48,567 bases of DNA from Streptomyces mangrovi (GTDB lineage: Bacteria > Actinomycetota > Actinomycetes > Streptomycetales > Streptomycetaceae): assembly GCF_900114215.1 (NCBI RefSeq), contig NZ_FOSG01000032.1:1-48567 (forward strand), written 5' to 3'. How positions within the stretch are numbered: the stretch's first letter is position 1; the number at the start of each line of letters is the position of its first letter. A model generated the notes under the pieces. It had not been told where the DNA came from. It saw nothing but the letters and a program-made list of their open reading frames with translations, and searched no databases. A program made the translations under genes and the position numbers. Of this stretch, positions 15,254 to 23,297 are shown piece by piece.

Positions 15254-17202
15254 GCACGGGATGCCACACCGGGGACGGCACGGACCCGGCGGCCCCGCCC
15301 GGGGCACCGCGGATAGCCCTGGTCGGCGCCCCCAACTCGGGCAAGACCAGCGTCTTCAACGGCCTGACGGGCCTGCGCGCCAAGACCGGCAACTACCCCG
15401 GGGTGACGGTGTCCCGGTTCGTCGGGACCTCCCGGACGGGCCGGCACCGGCATGTGATCGAGGACCTGCCGGGCACCTACGGCCTGGAACCGGTCAGCCC
15501 GGACGAGCGGATCACCGTCGATGTGCTGGACGGCCGGCTGGAGGGCGCACGGCGGCCGGACGCGCTGCTGATCGTGGTGGACGCAACCGCGCTGGAGCGC
15601 TCCCTCGGATTCGCCGCCCAGGTCCTGGCCCGCGAACTGCCGGCCTGTGTGGTGGTCACCTTCACCGACGAACTGGCCCGCCGCCAGGGCCGCCTGGACA
15701 CCGAGGCGCTCGCCGAGGCGCTCGGCGTGCCGGTACTGCCCGTGATCGGCCACCGCGCGGTGGGCGCCGCGCGGCTGCGCGAACAGCTCACCACCTGGCG
15801 CACCTGGCCGGTCCCGGCCGTGGCACCGCCCACGGAGCCGGCGGAGCGGGACGCCTGGGCGGAGTCGGTCCTGGCCTACGCCGGCTACCGGCCTCCCGAG
15901 CGCCACCGGATCACCCAACGCGCCGACGCGGTACTGCTCCACCCGGTGTGGGGCACGGCGGTGTTCTTCGCGGTGATGGCGCTGTTCTTCCAGACCGTCT
16001 TCACCCTGGCCGCCCCGCTGCAGGACAGGGTGGAGGAGCTGTTCGCGTGGCTGTCGGGCCGCGTGGACGCCCACGTCGGCAACCCGTGGCTGTCCGGGTT
16101 CCTGGGGGACGCCCTCATCGGCGGGGTCGGCGGCGTGCTGGTGTTCGTCCCGCAGATCATGCTGCTGTTCCTGCTCCTGGCCCTGCTGGAGGGAGTGGGG
16201 TACATGGCGCGGGCGGCGTTCCTGATGGACCGGGTGATGGCCCGCTTCGGTCTGGAGGGCCGGGCCTTCGTGGCGCTGCTGTCGTCGTTCGCCTGCGCGA
16301 TCCCCGGCATCATGGCCACCCGCACCCTGCCCTCGGCCAGGGACCGCCTGGCCACGATGATGGCCGCGCCGCTGATGACCTGCTCGGCCCGGCTGCCGGT
16401 CTACGTGCTGCTCATCGGTCTGCTGGTCGACCCGTCCGCGCGCGTCGGCCCGTTCGGCGCGCAGGGCCTGGTCATGTTCGGCCTCTACCTGCTCGGCGCC
16501 GTCTCCGCGATGCTGGCCGCCTGGGTGTTCAAGAGTCTCGGGGACCGCCACAGCCGGCCGGTGCCGTTCTTCATGGAACTGCCGCCCTACCGGCTGCCCG
16601 CCCCGCGCGCGGTACTGGTGGCGATGTGGTCCTCCGCACGCGCCTTCCTGCGCAAGTGCTCGACCGTCATCGTCGCCACCAGCGTCGTGCTGTGGCTGCT
16701 GCTGAACCTGCCGGTGCACACGACCGGGCAACTGCGCGCCGCCGGCGACGACACCGCCGACACCACGGCCGTGTCCGCCTACACCGCCGACCACAGCTAC
16801 GCCGCCGGCCTGGGCCGGGCCGTGGCCCCCGTCTTCGAACCGCTGGGCTTCGACTGGCGCGTCAACGTCGGCATACTGTCCGCCCAGGCCGCCCGCGAGA
16901 CCTTCGTCGCCACCCTCGGCCAGGTCGCCGCCGCCGAGGATCCCGAACAGCCGGAACAGGCCCTGCGGGCCATGACCCACTCCGGCGGGGACCGCGCCGG
17001 GCAGCCGGTGTTCACCGCGCCCACCGTCGCCGCACTGCTGGTCTACTTCGTCTACGCGCTGCAGTGCATGGCCACCGTCGCGGTCCTGCGCCGGGAGACC
17101 GGCACCTGGAGATGGCCGGCGACCGCCTTCGCCTACCTGACCGTGCTGGCCTGGCTGATGGCCTACCTGGCCCGGACGGTCACCGGCCTGCTGGGCGGGT
17201 GA
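15250..17202 (+). CDS. feoB: Ferrous iron transporter B (GTPase-coupled permease)
   Basis: 650 residues, GTG start in a GTGA overlap with feoA. The N-terminal G domain has G1 GAPNSGKT, switch region GNYPGVTV and G3 DLPGTY. The G4 motif, usually NxxD, appears as TFTD, which may change nucleotide preference. A helical spacer leads to a membrane domain with the Gate motifs: SSFACAIPGIMATRTL contains the Cys of the first Gate, and LSAQAARETFVATLG lies in the second Gate region. It imports Fe(II) into the cytoplasm. The polypeptide is somewhat shorter than the large enterobacterial FeoB. It continues into a NifU-like gene by another GTGA overlap. Confidence 0.92.
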   Translation: MSTGCHTGDGTDPAAPPGAPRIALVGAPNSGKTSVFNGLTGLRAKTGNYPGVTVSRFVGTSRTGRHRHVIEDLPGTYGLEPVSPDERITVDVLDGRLEGARRPDALLIVVDATALERSLGFAAQVLARELPACVVVTFTDELARRQGRLDTEALAEALGVPVLPVIGHRAVGAARLREQLTTWRTWPVPAVAPPTEPAERDAWAESVLAYAGYRPPERHRITQRADAVLLHPVWGTAVFFAVMALFFQTVFTLAAPLQDRVEELFAWLSGRVDAHVGNPWLSGFLGDALIGGVGGVLVFVPQIMLLFLLLALLEGVGYMARAAFLMDRVMARFGLEGRAFVALLSSFACAIPGIMATRTLPSARDRLATMMAAPLMTCSARLPVYVLLIGLLVDPSARVGPFGAQGLVMFGLYLLGAVSAMLAAWVFKSLGDRHSRPVPFFMELPPYRLPAPRAVLVAMWSSARAFLRKCSTVIVATSVVLWLLLNLPVHTTGQLRAAGDDTADTTAVSAYTADHSYAAGLGRAVAPVFEPLGFDWRVNVGILSAQAARETFVATLGQVAAAEDPEQPEQALRAMTHSGGDRAGQPVFTAPTVAALLVYFVYALQCMATVAVLRRETGTWRWPATAFAYLTVLAWLMAYLARTVTGLLGG

Positions 17203-17801
17203 AGCCGGCCGTGGTCCCCCTGCACCCCCAGCGGATCCCCGGCCGGGCCGACCGGCTGCGCTGGATCGTCCCAGCCGGAACCCTCACCGGCACCGGCCCG
17301 CTCGCCGAGGTGCCCGAACCGCTGGCCACGCTGCTGACCGACGGCACCCTCACACGGATCGAACTGGAAGGCGAGGCGGTCGTCACCCGCCTCGGCGCGG
17401 ACCGTACCTGGGCCCGGGAGGGGCCCAGGGTCCGCAGCGCGCTGCACGCCGCCCTCGGCGATCCCGCCGGATGGATCCCGGCCACCGGCGGTGCCCCCCG
17501 CGACGACGACGCACGGCTGTACGACACGGCACGCGCGGTCATCGCCGGACAGGTGGGTGACTTCGCCCGCTCCCACGGCGGCCGCATCGAGCTCGTCGGT
17601 GTGCGCGACGGCGTCGTCACCGTCCGCCTCGGCGGCGCCTGCCACGGCTGCCCCGCATCGTGGTTCACGCTGCACCAGCGCCTGGAACGTCGGCTGAGGC
17701 AACGCCACCCCGGTCTGCGCGCGGTCCGCGACGCCGCCTCGCCGACGACGCCGGCAAGCCTGTTCGGCCGCCCCCACGGCTCCTCCGGGGCATCCTCCTG
17801 A
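17199..17801 (+). CDS. NifU-like C-terminal-domain protein in the feo operon
   Basis: 200 residues. The C-terminal half is a NifU/Nfu scaffold domain: GGRIELVGVRDGVVTVRL then GACHGCPASWFTLHQRLE, with the CxxC pair that holds a transferable Fe-S cluster. The N-terminal ~90 residues contain short beta-like segments and no recognised domain. It is translationally coupled to feoB, in the place where gamma-proteobacteria carry FeoC. It may take up the incoming iron for cluster assembly, or sense clusters. Role in the operon is inferred; the NifU fold is clear. Confidence 0.85.
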   Translation: MKPAVVPLHPQRIPGRADRLRWIVPAGTLTGTGPLAEVPEPLATLLTDGTLTRIELEGEAVVTRLGADRTWAREGPRVRSALHAALGDPAGWIPATGGAPRDDDARLYDTARAVIAGQVGDFARSHGGRIELVGVRDGVVTVRLGGACHGCPASWFTLHQRLERRLRQRHPGLRAVRDAASPTTPASLFGRPHGSSGASS

Positions 17802-18385
17802 ACGCGCCGGCCCGGTCGCCCGCACGCCGTGCGTCCGGCGGGGAAGGCCGTCGGCCGGGCGGCGCCCGGCACCGCGCTTCGAACCGTGCTCCAGGGCCGG
17901 AAGCCGCCGGGAGCCGCCGGACGGCCTTCCGGCCCCGTCCGGCGGGCCTCGACAGGGACCAATGGCCCCCGTACCGGGGCCCGGTCGGCGGGGGAGCCGA
18001 CCGTGCCCGGCGTGCATGCTGGGCACCGACCGGATCGCAGATGCCCATCTGTACGACCGCGCTCCATGCTTGCCGGGCGGCCGGTTCCCCTGCCCCCGGC
18101 TGCCGCGGGTGCGGCGCGTACGGCGCGCGGCGCCCGGTTCGGTCGGGCGTCCGGCCGCTCACCGCGGCCGGACGCGGCATCCGCCCCGGCGGCGGGCGCC
18201 GTAGGCGCGGCCCGGCCCGCGTCGGCCGGGCCGCGCGGCCCGGCCTGCCCGGGGCACGGCCCCGAGCGTGCTCACCGTCGCCACGGCCCCCCGGGGCGCC
18301 GCCGTCCGGACGGCGCGCGGACAACGCGCCGCCGGCGCACGCACCCCCGTACCCACGGCACACGAGGAAAGAAGGAACACCCGCC
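17802..18385 (+). other. Long intergenic region between the feo operon and the next gene
   Basis: 584 bp with no credible gene on either strand; open frames are Arg/Pro-rich without translation signals. It contains a DosR/DevR-like box at 17955-17968. The region may hold promoters for the gene at 18386, whose own RBS (GAGGAAAGAAGG) is near the end. Confidence 0.6.
17955..17968. promoter_or_regulatory. DosR/DevR-like box candidate
   Basis: GGGACCAATGGCCC resembles the hypoxia/nitric-oxide response box GGGACTWWAGTCCC of DosR/DevR regulators (10 of 14 positions by eye). It is far (about 420 bp) from the next start, so its target is uncertain. A near-identical site lies at 18971-18984. Confidence 0.35.
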
Positions 18386-18889
18386 ATGAACAGACCCCAC
18401 CGCCGGACCGGCGCCCTGCTCGGGACGGTCGGCACAGCCCTGGCAGTCGCCGGGCCGGTCATGGTGCTGCGCGGACGCGGCGGCAGGAAGGAGATCCGGG
18501 CCGAGCTGGCCGACCAGAGGATCACCTTCCCCGAACGCGGGCTCCCGGCCGAACTCGCCCCCCACGCCGGCCGGCGCGTGGAGACCGGCCCCGACGCGCA
18601 CGCCTACGCCGAGTTCATCAGGGGCAACCTCGCCCACACCACCGGTGGCCGTACCTACGCGGAGATCACCGCGGAGCTGTACGCGGCCGGAGGCGACGAC
18701 GAGAAACTCCTGGAGCTGCGCCAGACCGCGTTCACGGGCCAGTCCCTGCGCGCCTCGCTGATGTCCGCCTACCAGGCATGGCACCTCACGACCCTGGTCA
18801 CGGGCCTGGGCGCCGCGCTGACCGGCCTGGGAGCCGCGCTGGTGGCCACCGCCGCAGCGCTGGCGGAACGTTCACCGGAGCACCCCTGA
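18386..18889 (+). CDS. Small two-helix membrane protein, unknown
   Basis: 167 residues. The first helix (about residues 8-28) is followed by Arg/Gly and a soluble domain of about 100 residues that begins with RKEIRAELADQRITFP and contains several acidic helices. A second helix or hairpin lies near the C-terminus (TTLVTGLGAALTGLGAALVATA). No family is certain; proteins of this general make-up are frequent in actinobacteria. It stands alone: 584 bp precede it and a strong terminator lies 5 bp after its stop codon. ATG 18386 has a purine-rich RBS. Confidence 0.75.
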   Translation: MNRPHRRTGALLGTVGTALAVAGPVMVLRGRGGRKEIRAELADQRITFPERGLPAELAPHAGRRVETGPDAHAYAEFIRGNLAHTTGGRTYAEITAELYAAGGDDEKLLELRQTAFTGQSLRASLMSAYQAWHLTTLVTGLGAALTGLGAALVATAAALAERSPEHP

Positions 18890-18893
18890 CCCG

Positions 18894-18935
18894 TCGCGGC
18901 GGCGTGACGCGCCACCGCACGGCACGCCGCCGCGA
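18894..18935 (+). terminator. Strong terminator hairpin
   Basis: A perfect 13-bp stem, TCGCGGCGGCGTG / CACGCCGCCGCGA, with a 16-nt loop starts just after the stop codon at 18889. Confidence 0.75.
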
Positions 18936-18970
18936 TGGCCCGTCCGGCCCTGCCGCACCCGCGGTGAGGA

Positions 18971-18984
18971 GGGACCGTCGGCCC
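18971..18984. promoter_or_regulatory. DosR/DevR-like box candidate ahead of the radical SAM/NirK unit
   Basis: GGGACCGTCGGCCC shares GGGACC-N3-GGCCC with the site at 17955. It sits 78 bp upstream of the mini-ORF that leads the radical SAM and nitrite reductase genes. Regulation by a DosR/DevR (OsdR-like) protein would fit low-oxygen expression of these genes, but this is inference. Confidence 0.4.
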
Positions 18985-19062
18985 TACGGGTGAAGACCAT
19001 CGGCCGCCGCGCCGACCACCGCCGCCGGTGGATGCTGACGGCGACCGAACCGGAGGTATCCC

Positions 19063-19227
19063 GTGCACGACCACGTCGACCGCTCCCGAGGCCGCTTCCA
19101 CCGCTGCCGCCCGCGGTGGCTGCCGCGCACGGTCCGGCCCGGCCACCGTCCGGCCGCCCGCCTGGTCTGCCCTGACTCCAGGACGGCCGGACGCAGCCCC
19201 AGGGCGCTGGGGAGGGCCGGACGGTGA
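19063..19227 (+). CDS. Coupled mini-ORF ahead of the radical SAM gene, 54 residues
   Basis: GTG 19063 has GGAGG 6 nt upstream, and the frame ends in a TGA that overlaps the GTG of the radical SAM gene (GTGA). Codon third positions are nearly all G or C. The product is strongly basic, with an N-terminal VHDHVDRSRG, two Cys and many Arg/Pro. It might be a leader that couples translation, or a peptide substrate of the neighbouring enzyme. No family is recognised. Confidence 0.4.
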   Translation: MHDHVDRSRGRFHRCRPRWLPRTVRPGHRPAARLVCPDSRTAGRSPRALGRAGR

Positions 19228-20513
19228 GCGCCGCCCGGGCCATCCGCCGGCAGCGGCACGACGCGGGGGAGCGGCCCTTCATCGTCATCTGGGAGTCGAC
19301 CAGGGCCTGCCCACTGGCCTGCCTCCACTGCCGCGCCGAGGCCGTGCCCGGCCGCGACCCGCGCGAGCTGGACACCGCCGCCGCCAAGGACCTGCTGCGC
19401 CAGGTGGCCGCCTTCGGGCAGCCCGCCCCGCTGTTCGTCATCACCGGCGGCGATCCGTTCCAGCGCCCCGACCTCCCCGAACTCGTCGCATACGGCCGGG
19501 AGGCCGGCGTCCGGGTGGCGGTGTCCCCGTCCGGTACCCCGACGCTCACCGCGGAGCGGCTGCGCGAGCTGCACGCGGCGGGCGCGGCCGGCCTCTCGCT
19601 CAGCCTGGACGGCTCCACCGCCGAACTGCACGACGGCTTCCGCCGGGTGCCCGGGGTGTTCGGCTGGACCCTGGACGCCTGGGACACAGCGCGCGCCCTC
19701 GGCATGAAGGTACAGATCAACACCACCGTCGCCCGGCACAACCTGCACGATCTCCCCGGCATCGTCCGCCTCGTCGCCGAGCACGGCGCGATGCTGTGGA
19801 GCGCCTTCTTCCTGGTGCCCACGGGCCGTGGCCGCACCCTCGGAGCCCTGACCGCCGACGAGGCGGAGGACGTCCTGAACTTCGTGTACGACGTCGGCCT
19901 GACCGTGCCCGCCAAGACCACCGAGGCCCACCACTTCCGCCGGGTCGCCCTGCAGCGCCAGGTCCTCGCCGCCGCCGGCGACGACCATGTGGCGGTGCTC
20001 GGACTGGGCCCGCTCTACCGGGAGTTGAGCGAGCGGGCCGCGGAGCTGGGCCTGGACACCGGAGCGCGCCGGGTACGGCGGCCGCCACTGGACGTCAACG
20101 CGGGCCGGGGCTTCGTCTTCGTCTCGCACACCGGCACCGTGCACCCCAGCGGTTTCCTCCCCCTGGCCGCCGGAAGCGTCCGCGAGACGCCGCTGACGGA
20201 GATCTACCGGGACTCGGAGCTGTTCACCGGACTGCGGGACCCCGACCGGCTGGGCGGCCGGTGCGGAGCGTGCGAGTTCCGCCGGGTCTGCGGCGGTTCG
20301 CGGTCACGCGCCTACGGCGTCACCGGCGATCCGTATGCGGAGGAGCCCTGGTGCGGGTACGTCCCGGGCTCCTTCCCCCACCGGCGGGAACTGGCCGCGC
20401 TGCTGTCCGGCGACGTCGGCGCCGGGGGCCGGCCGGTCCGCGGGCACACGGCCGGGCGCGCGCCGGACCGGAACAGCGGTACGGAGCCCCCCGGGCGCCG
20501 AGGGGCGGCATGA
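19224..20513 (+). CDS. Radical SAM/SPASM domain protein
   Basis: 429 residues. The radical SAM cluster motif is C29-P-L-A-C33-L-H-C36, followed by the SAM-binding ITGGDPFQRPDL. The C-terminal SPASM-type region has Cys residues (GRCGACEFRRVCGGSRSRAY and EEPWCGY) for further Fe-S clusters. The overall make-up matches radical SAM/SPASM proteins related to heme-d1/AhbD-type enzymes (TIGR04053-like by memory). GTG 19224 has GGGGAGGG upstream. It overlaps the next gene (NirK fusion) by ATGA, so the two are made together. It may modify heme or a peptide linked to nitrogen-oxide respiration; the exact reaction is not known. Confidence 0.85.
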   Translation: MSAARAIRRQRHDAGERPFIVIWESTRACPLACLHCRAEAVPGRDPRELDTAAAKDLLRQVAAFGQPAPLFVITGGDPFQRPDLPELVAYGREAGVRVAVSPSGTPTLTAERLRELHAAGAAGLSLSLDGSTAELHDGFRRVPGVFGWTLDAWDTARALGMKVQINTTVARHNLHDLPGIVRLVAEHGAMLWSAFFLVPTGRGRTLGALTADEAEDVLNFVYDVGLTVPAKTTEAHHFRRVALQRQVLAAAGDDHVAVLGLGPLYRELSERAAELGLDTGARRVRRPPLDVNAGRGFVFVSHTGTVHPSGFLPLAAGSVRETPLTEIYRDSELFTGLRDPDRLGGRCGACEFRRVCGGSRSRAYGVTGDPYAEEPWCGYVPGSFPHRRELAALLSGDVGAGGRPVRGHTAGRAPDRNSGTEPPGRRGAA

Positions 20514-23185
20514 CCGGCGCCGGGGCCGGGCGCGCCCGGCCCGCCGGACCCGACGACGCGACCGCCGGCGCGGACGGGCCCGCCAGGTACCCGAACAGGT
20601 TCAGGAACTCCGGGATGACAGCCCGTCATCTGCGCGCCCACGTCCTGATCGTGGCGTGGCTGGCAGCGGCCCTGCTCATGGTCGCGGTGCGGGAGCCGCT
20701 GCCGGCGGCCCGCTGGATGGCCGTGCACATGTTCCTGCTCGGCGCCGCCACCACGGCCGTCCTGGTCTGGAGCGAGCACTTCGCCGTGGCCATGCTGCAC
20801 GCCGGGATGCCCAGCGCACGCTGGAGCGCCGCCCGGCTCGGGGCCGCCAACCTCGCCGTGGCCGGACTGCTCGCCGGTGTGTGGGCCGCCTCGCCGGTGC
20901 TGACGGCCGTCTCCGCCACGCTGCTGGTGGCCGCGGCCGTCGCGCATCTGGTGATGCTGGTCCGCCTCGGGCGGGGCGCGCTCCGGGGGCGGCTCAAGCC
21001 GATCGCCGCCTACTACCAGGCGGCCACGGCGGCCCTGATCGCCGGCGCCGTCCTCGGCGGGCTGCTGGCCACCGGCGGCGCCGGCGGGCCCGACGGGTAC
21101 GCCGGGCTGCGCCTGGCCCACATCCACGCCACACTGCTCGGCTGGATCGGGCTGCCGGTCCTGGGCACGCTGTTCATGCTGTGGCCGACCGTGCTGGGCG
21201 TACCGATGAAGGACCGCACCGTGAAGGTCTCGCGGTGGGTGCTGCGGCTCACCGGCGGCGGGTTGCTGGTGGCGGTCGCCGCCCTGGCAATCGGCCGGCG
21301 CTGGCCGGCCGCGGCCGGCCTCGCCCTCTACGCCGGGGGAGCGGTCCTCACCGCGGCCCTCCTGGTCCGTACCGTACGCGGCGGCAGGCCCGTCTCCGCG
21401 GCGGCCGCCTGGATGCTCGCCGCGGCCACCTGCTGGCTGCTGATCGCGGTGGCGGCGGACCTGGTGTGGCTGGCCGCCCGGCCGCTCGCGGACGCACAGA
21501 CCGGGATCGACGCCCTCCTCCCGGTGCTGCTGATCGGCTTCACCGCGCAGATCCTGATCGGAGCGCTCACCTATCTGCTGCCGGTCGTCCTCGGCGGCGA
21601 TCCGAAGGACCGGGCGGCGATGCGGGCGTTGCTGGAGCGTGGCTGGCCGGTGCGGCTGGCGGCCCTCAACGCCGGTGTCGCGCTGACGGCGTTTCCGCTG
21701 CCCGGTCCGGCCGCGACGGCCGGCGTGCTGCTGGTCGCCCTGCCCGGCGCCGCGTTCCTGGCCCTGGCGGCGGCCGTCCTCGTCCGCGGTGGCCGGGTGC
21801 TGCCGCAGGAGGCGGGAAGGGAGCGCGCGGGGCGGCGTCCCGCAGTGCGGGGCACGGTCGCGGGGGCCGCCGCTCTGGCCGTCCTGACCGCTCTGGCCGT
21901 CCTGACCGTGCTCATGACCGACGGCGGCGGGGACACCCGCGAGCCGGCCGCCGCTTCCCCCGCGGGAGGCGGCGCCGCCACCGCGACCCGCACCGTCGAC
22001 GTCGCCCTCACCGGCATGCGCGTCCGCCCCGCCCGGATCGAGGTCGCGGCGGGCACCGCCCTGCGACTGAAGGTCACCAACGAAGACGCCCAGCGCCACG
22101 ACCTGCGGGTGGAGGGCGGCCCGGCCACCCCGATGCTCGGCCGGGGCGAGAGCGCCCGTCTGGACGTCGGAACGGTCACCGCGAGCCGTCAGGCGTGGTG
22201 CACCCTGCCGGGCCACAGGGCGGCCGGGATGACGATGGACATCGTGGTCGGGGACCGCGACACGGCCGAGGACGGCGGTGGACAGGAGGAACACGCCCCG
22301 GCGGCCGGGGCGGCCGGGCCGGATCTGGCGGCGGAGTTCTCGCCGGGCTGGGCCTCCCGGCCGGCCGGGCTGCCGCCGGCCGGTCCGGGCCGCGTCCACC
22401 GGGTGACCCTGCGCACGGTGGAGAAGGACATCGAGGTCGCTCCCGGGGTGCGGCAGCGGATGTGGACCTTCGGCGGCACCGCGCCGGGTCCCACCCTGCG
22501 CGGCCGGGTCGGCGACACCTTCGAGATCACTCTGGTCAACGACGGGTCGATCGGCCACAGCATCGACTTCCACGCCGGGGCGCTGGCCCCCGACCGGCCG
22601 ATGCGCACCATCGAGCCGGGCGAGTCGCTGGTCTACCGGTTCACCGCCGGGCGGGCGGGCGCGTGGCTGTACCACTGCGGCACCGCGCCGATGCTCCAGC
22701 ACATCGCCAACGGCATGTACGGGGCCGTCATCGTCGACCCGCCGCAACTGCCCGAGGTCGACCGGGAGTATCTGCTGGTGGCCTCCCAGCTCTATCTGGG
22801 CGCGGTCGGCAGTGAGGGCCGGGTGGCGAGGATGCGCGCCAACACCCCGGACGCCTGGGCCTTCAACGGGGTGGCCGGGCAGTACGCCCGGGAGCCTCTG
22901 ACGGCGCGGGCGGGGGAGCGGGTCCGTTTCTGGGTGGTGGCGGCGGGGCCGGGTGGCGGGGTCGCCTTCCACGTGGTGGGCACGGTGTTCGACACCGTGT
23001 ATCAGGAGGGCGCCCACCGGCTGCGTCCGGAGGATCCCGGGGGCGCCCAGGTGCTCGGCCTGTCCACCGCGCAGGGGGGTTTCGTCGAGGCGGTGTTCCC
23101 CGAGGCCGGCCGCTATCCGTTCGTCGACCACGACATGCGCCGCGCCGAGGCCGGCGCCCACGGAGCGGTGGAGGTGAGCGAGTAG
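20510..23185 (+). CDS. nirK: Membrane-anchored cupredoxin plus copper nitrite reductase fusion
   Basis: 891 residues in three parts. Residues about 40-435 form roughly eleven membrane helices, with a His-containing segment (LAHIHATLLGWIGLP) resembling NnrS/heme-copper-type membrane proteins. Residues about 490-575 form a cupredoxin with a type 1 copper signature (Cys564, CTLPGH then GM). Residues about 625-891 are a two-domain copper nitrite reductase. All ligands can be read: type 1 His683, Cys723, His731, Met736; type 2 His688, His722, His874; catalytic Asp686 and His821. It should reduce nitrite to nitric oxide on the outer face, with the attached cupredoxin as a built-in electron donor. 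The membrane part may take electrons from quinol or serve as an anchor; that is inference. It shares an ATGA overlap with the radical SAM gene. Confidence 0.85.
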   Translation: MTGAGAGRARPAGPDDATAGADGPARYPNRFRNSGMTARHLRAHVLIVAWLAAALLMVAVREPLPAARWMAVHMFLLGAATTAVLVWSEHFAVAMLHAGMPSARWSAARLGAANLAVAGLLAGVWAASPVLTAVSATLLVAAAVAHLVMLVRLGRGALRGRLKPIAAYYQAATAALIAGAVLGGLLATGGAGGPDGYAGLRLAHIHATLLGWIGLPVLGTLFMLWPTVLGVPMKDRTVKVSRWVLRLTGGGLLVAVAALAIGRRWPAAAGLALYAGGAVLTAALLVRTVRGGRPVSAAAAWMLAAATCWLLIAVAADLVWLAARPLADAQTGIDALLPVLLIGFTAQILIGALTYLLPVVLGGDPKDRAAMRALLERGWPVRLAALNAGVALTAFPLPGPAATAGVLLVALPGAAFLALAAAVLVRGGRVLPQEAGRERAGRRPAVRGTVAGAAALAVLTALAVLTVLMTDGGGDTREPAAASPAGGGAATATRTVDVALTGMRVRPARIEVAAGTALRLKVTNEDAQRHDLRVEGGPATPMLGRGESARLDVGTVTASRQAWCTLPGHRAAGMTMDIVVGDRDTAEDGGGQEEHAPAAGAAGPDLAAEFSPGWASRPAGLPPAGPGRVHRVTLRTVEKDIEVAPGVRQRMWTFGGTAPGPTLRGRVGDTFEITLVNDGSIGHSIDFHAGALAPDRPMRTIEPGESLVYRFTAGRAGAWLYHCGTAPMLQHIANGMYGAVIVDPPQLPEVDREYLLVASQLYLGAVGSEGRVARMRANTPDAWAFNGVAGQYAREPLTARAGERVRFWVVAAGPGGGVAFHVVGTVFDTVYQEGAHRLRPEDPGGAQVLGLSTAQGGFVEAVFPEAGRYPFVDHDMRRAEAGAHGAVEVSE

Positions 23186-23202
23186 TCGAACACCGCCGGC
23201 CG

Positions 23203-23222
23203 GCGGGCCCCGTACGGCCCGC
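23203..23222 (+). terminator. Hairpin after the nitrite reductase gene
   Basis: GCGGGCC-CCGTAC-GGCCCGC, a 7-bp stem with a 6-nt loop, lies 17 bp after the stop codon. Confidence 0.5.
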
Positions 23223-23297
23223 GGGCACGGCCGCAGGCCCCATGGCCGCCGCCCGCCCGGCCGGCGGCCACGAAGCGGACAAGGAAGGGAAGGCGCC

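Noticed and set aside
17199..17801. FeoC as the identity of the third feo-operon gene
   Set aside because: FeoC is a small winged-helix protein; this product has a clear NifU-like CxxC scaffold domain instead.
17829..18389. Plus-strand open frame in the gap after the feo operon
   Set aside because: Arg/Pro/Ala-only composition, no RBS and it overlaps the start of the supported gene at 18386.
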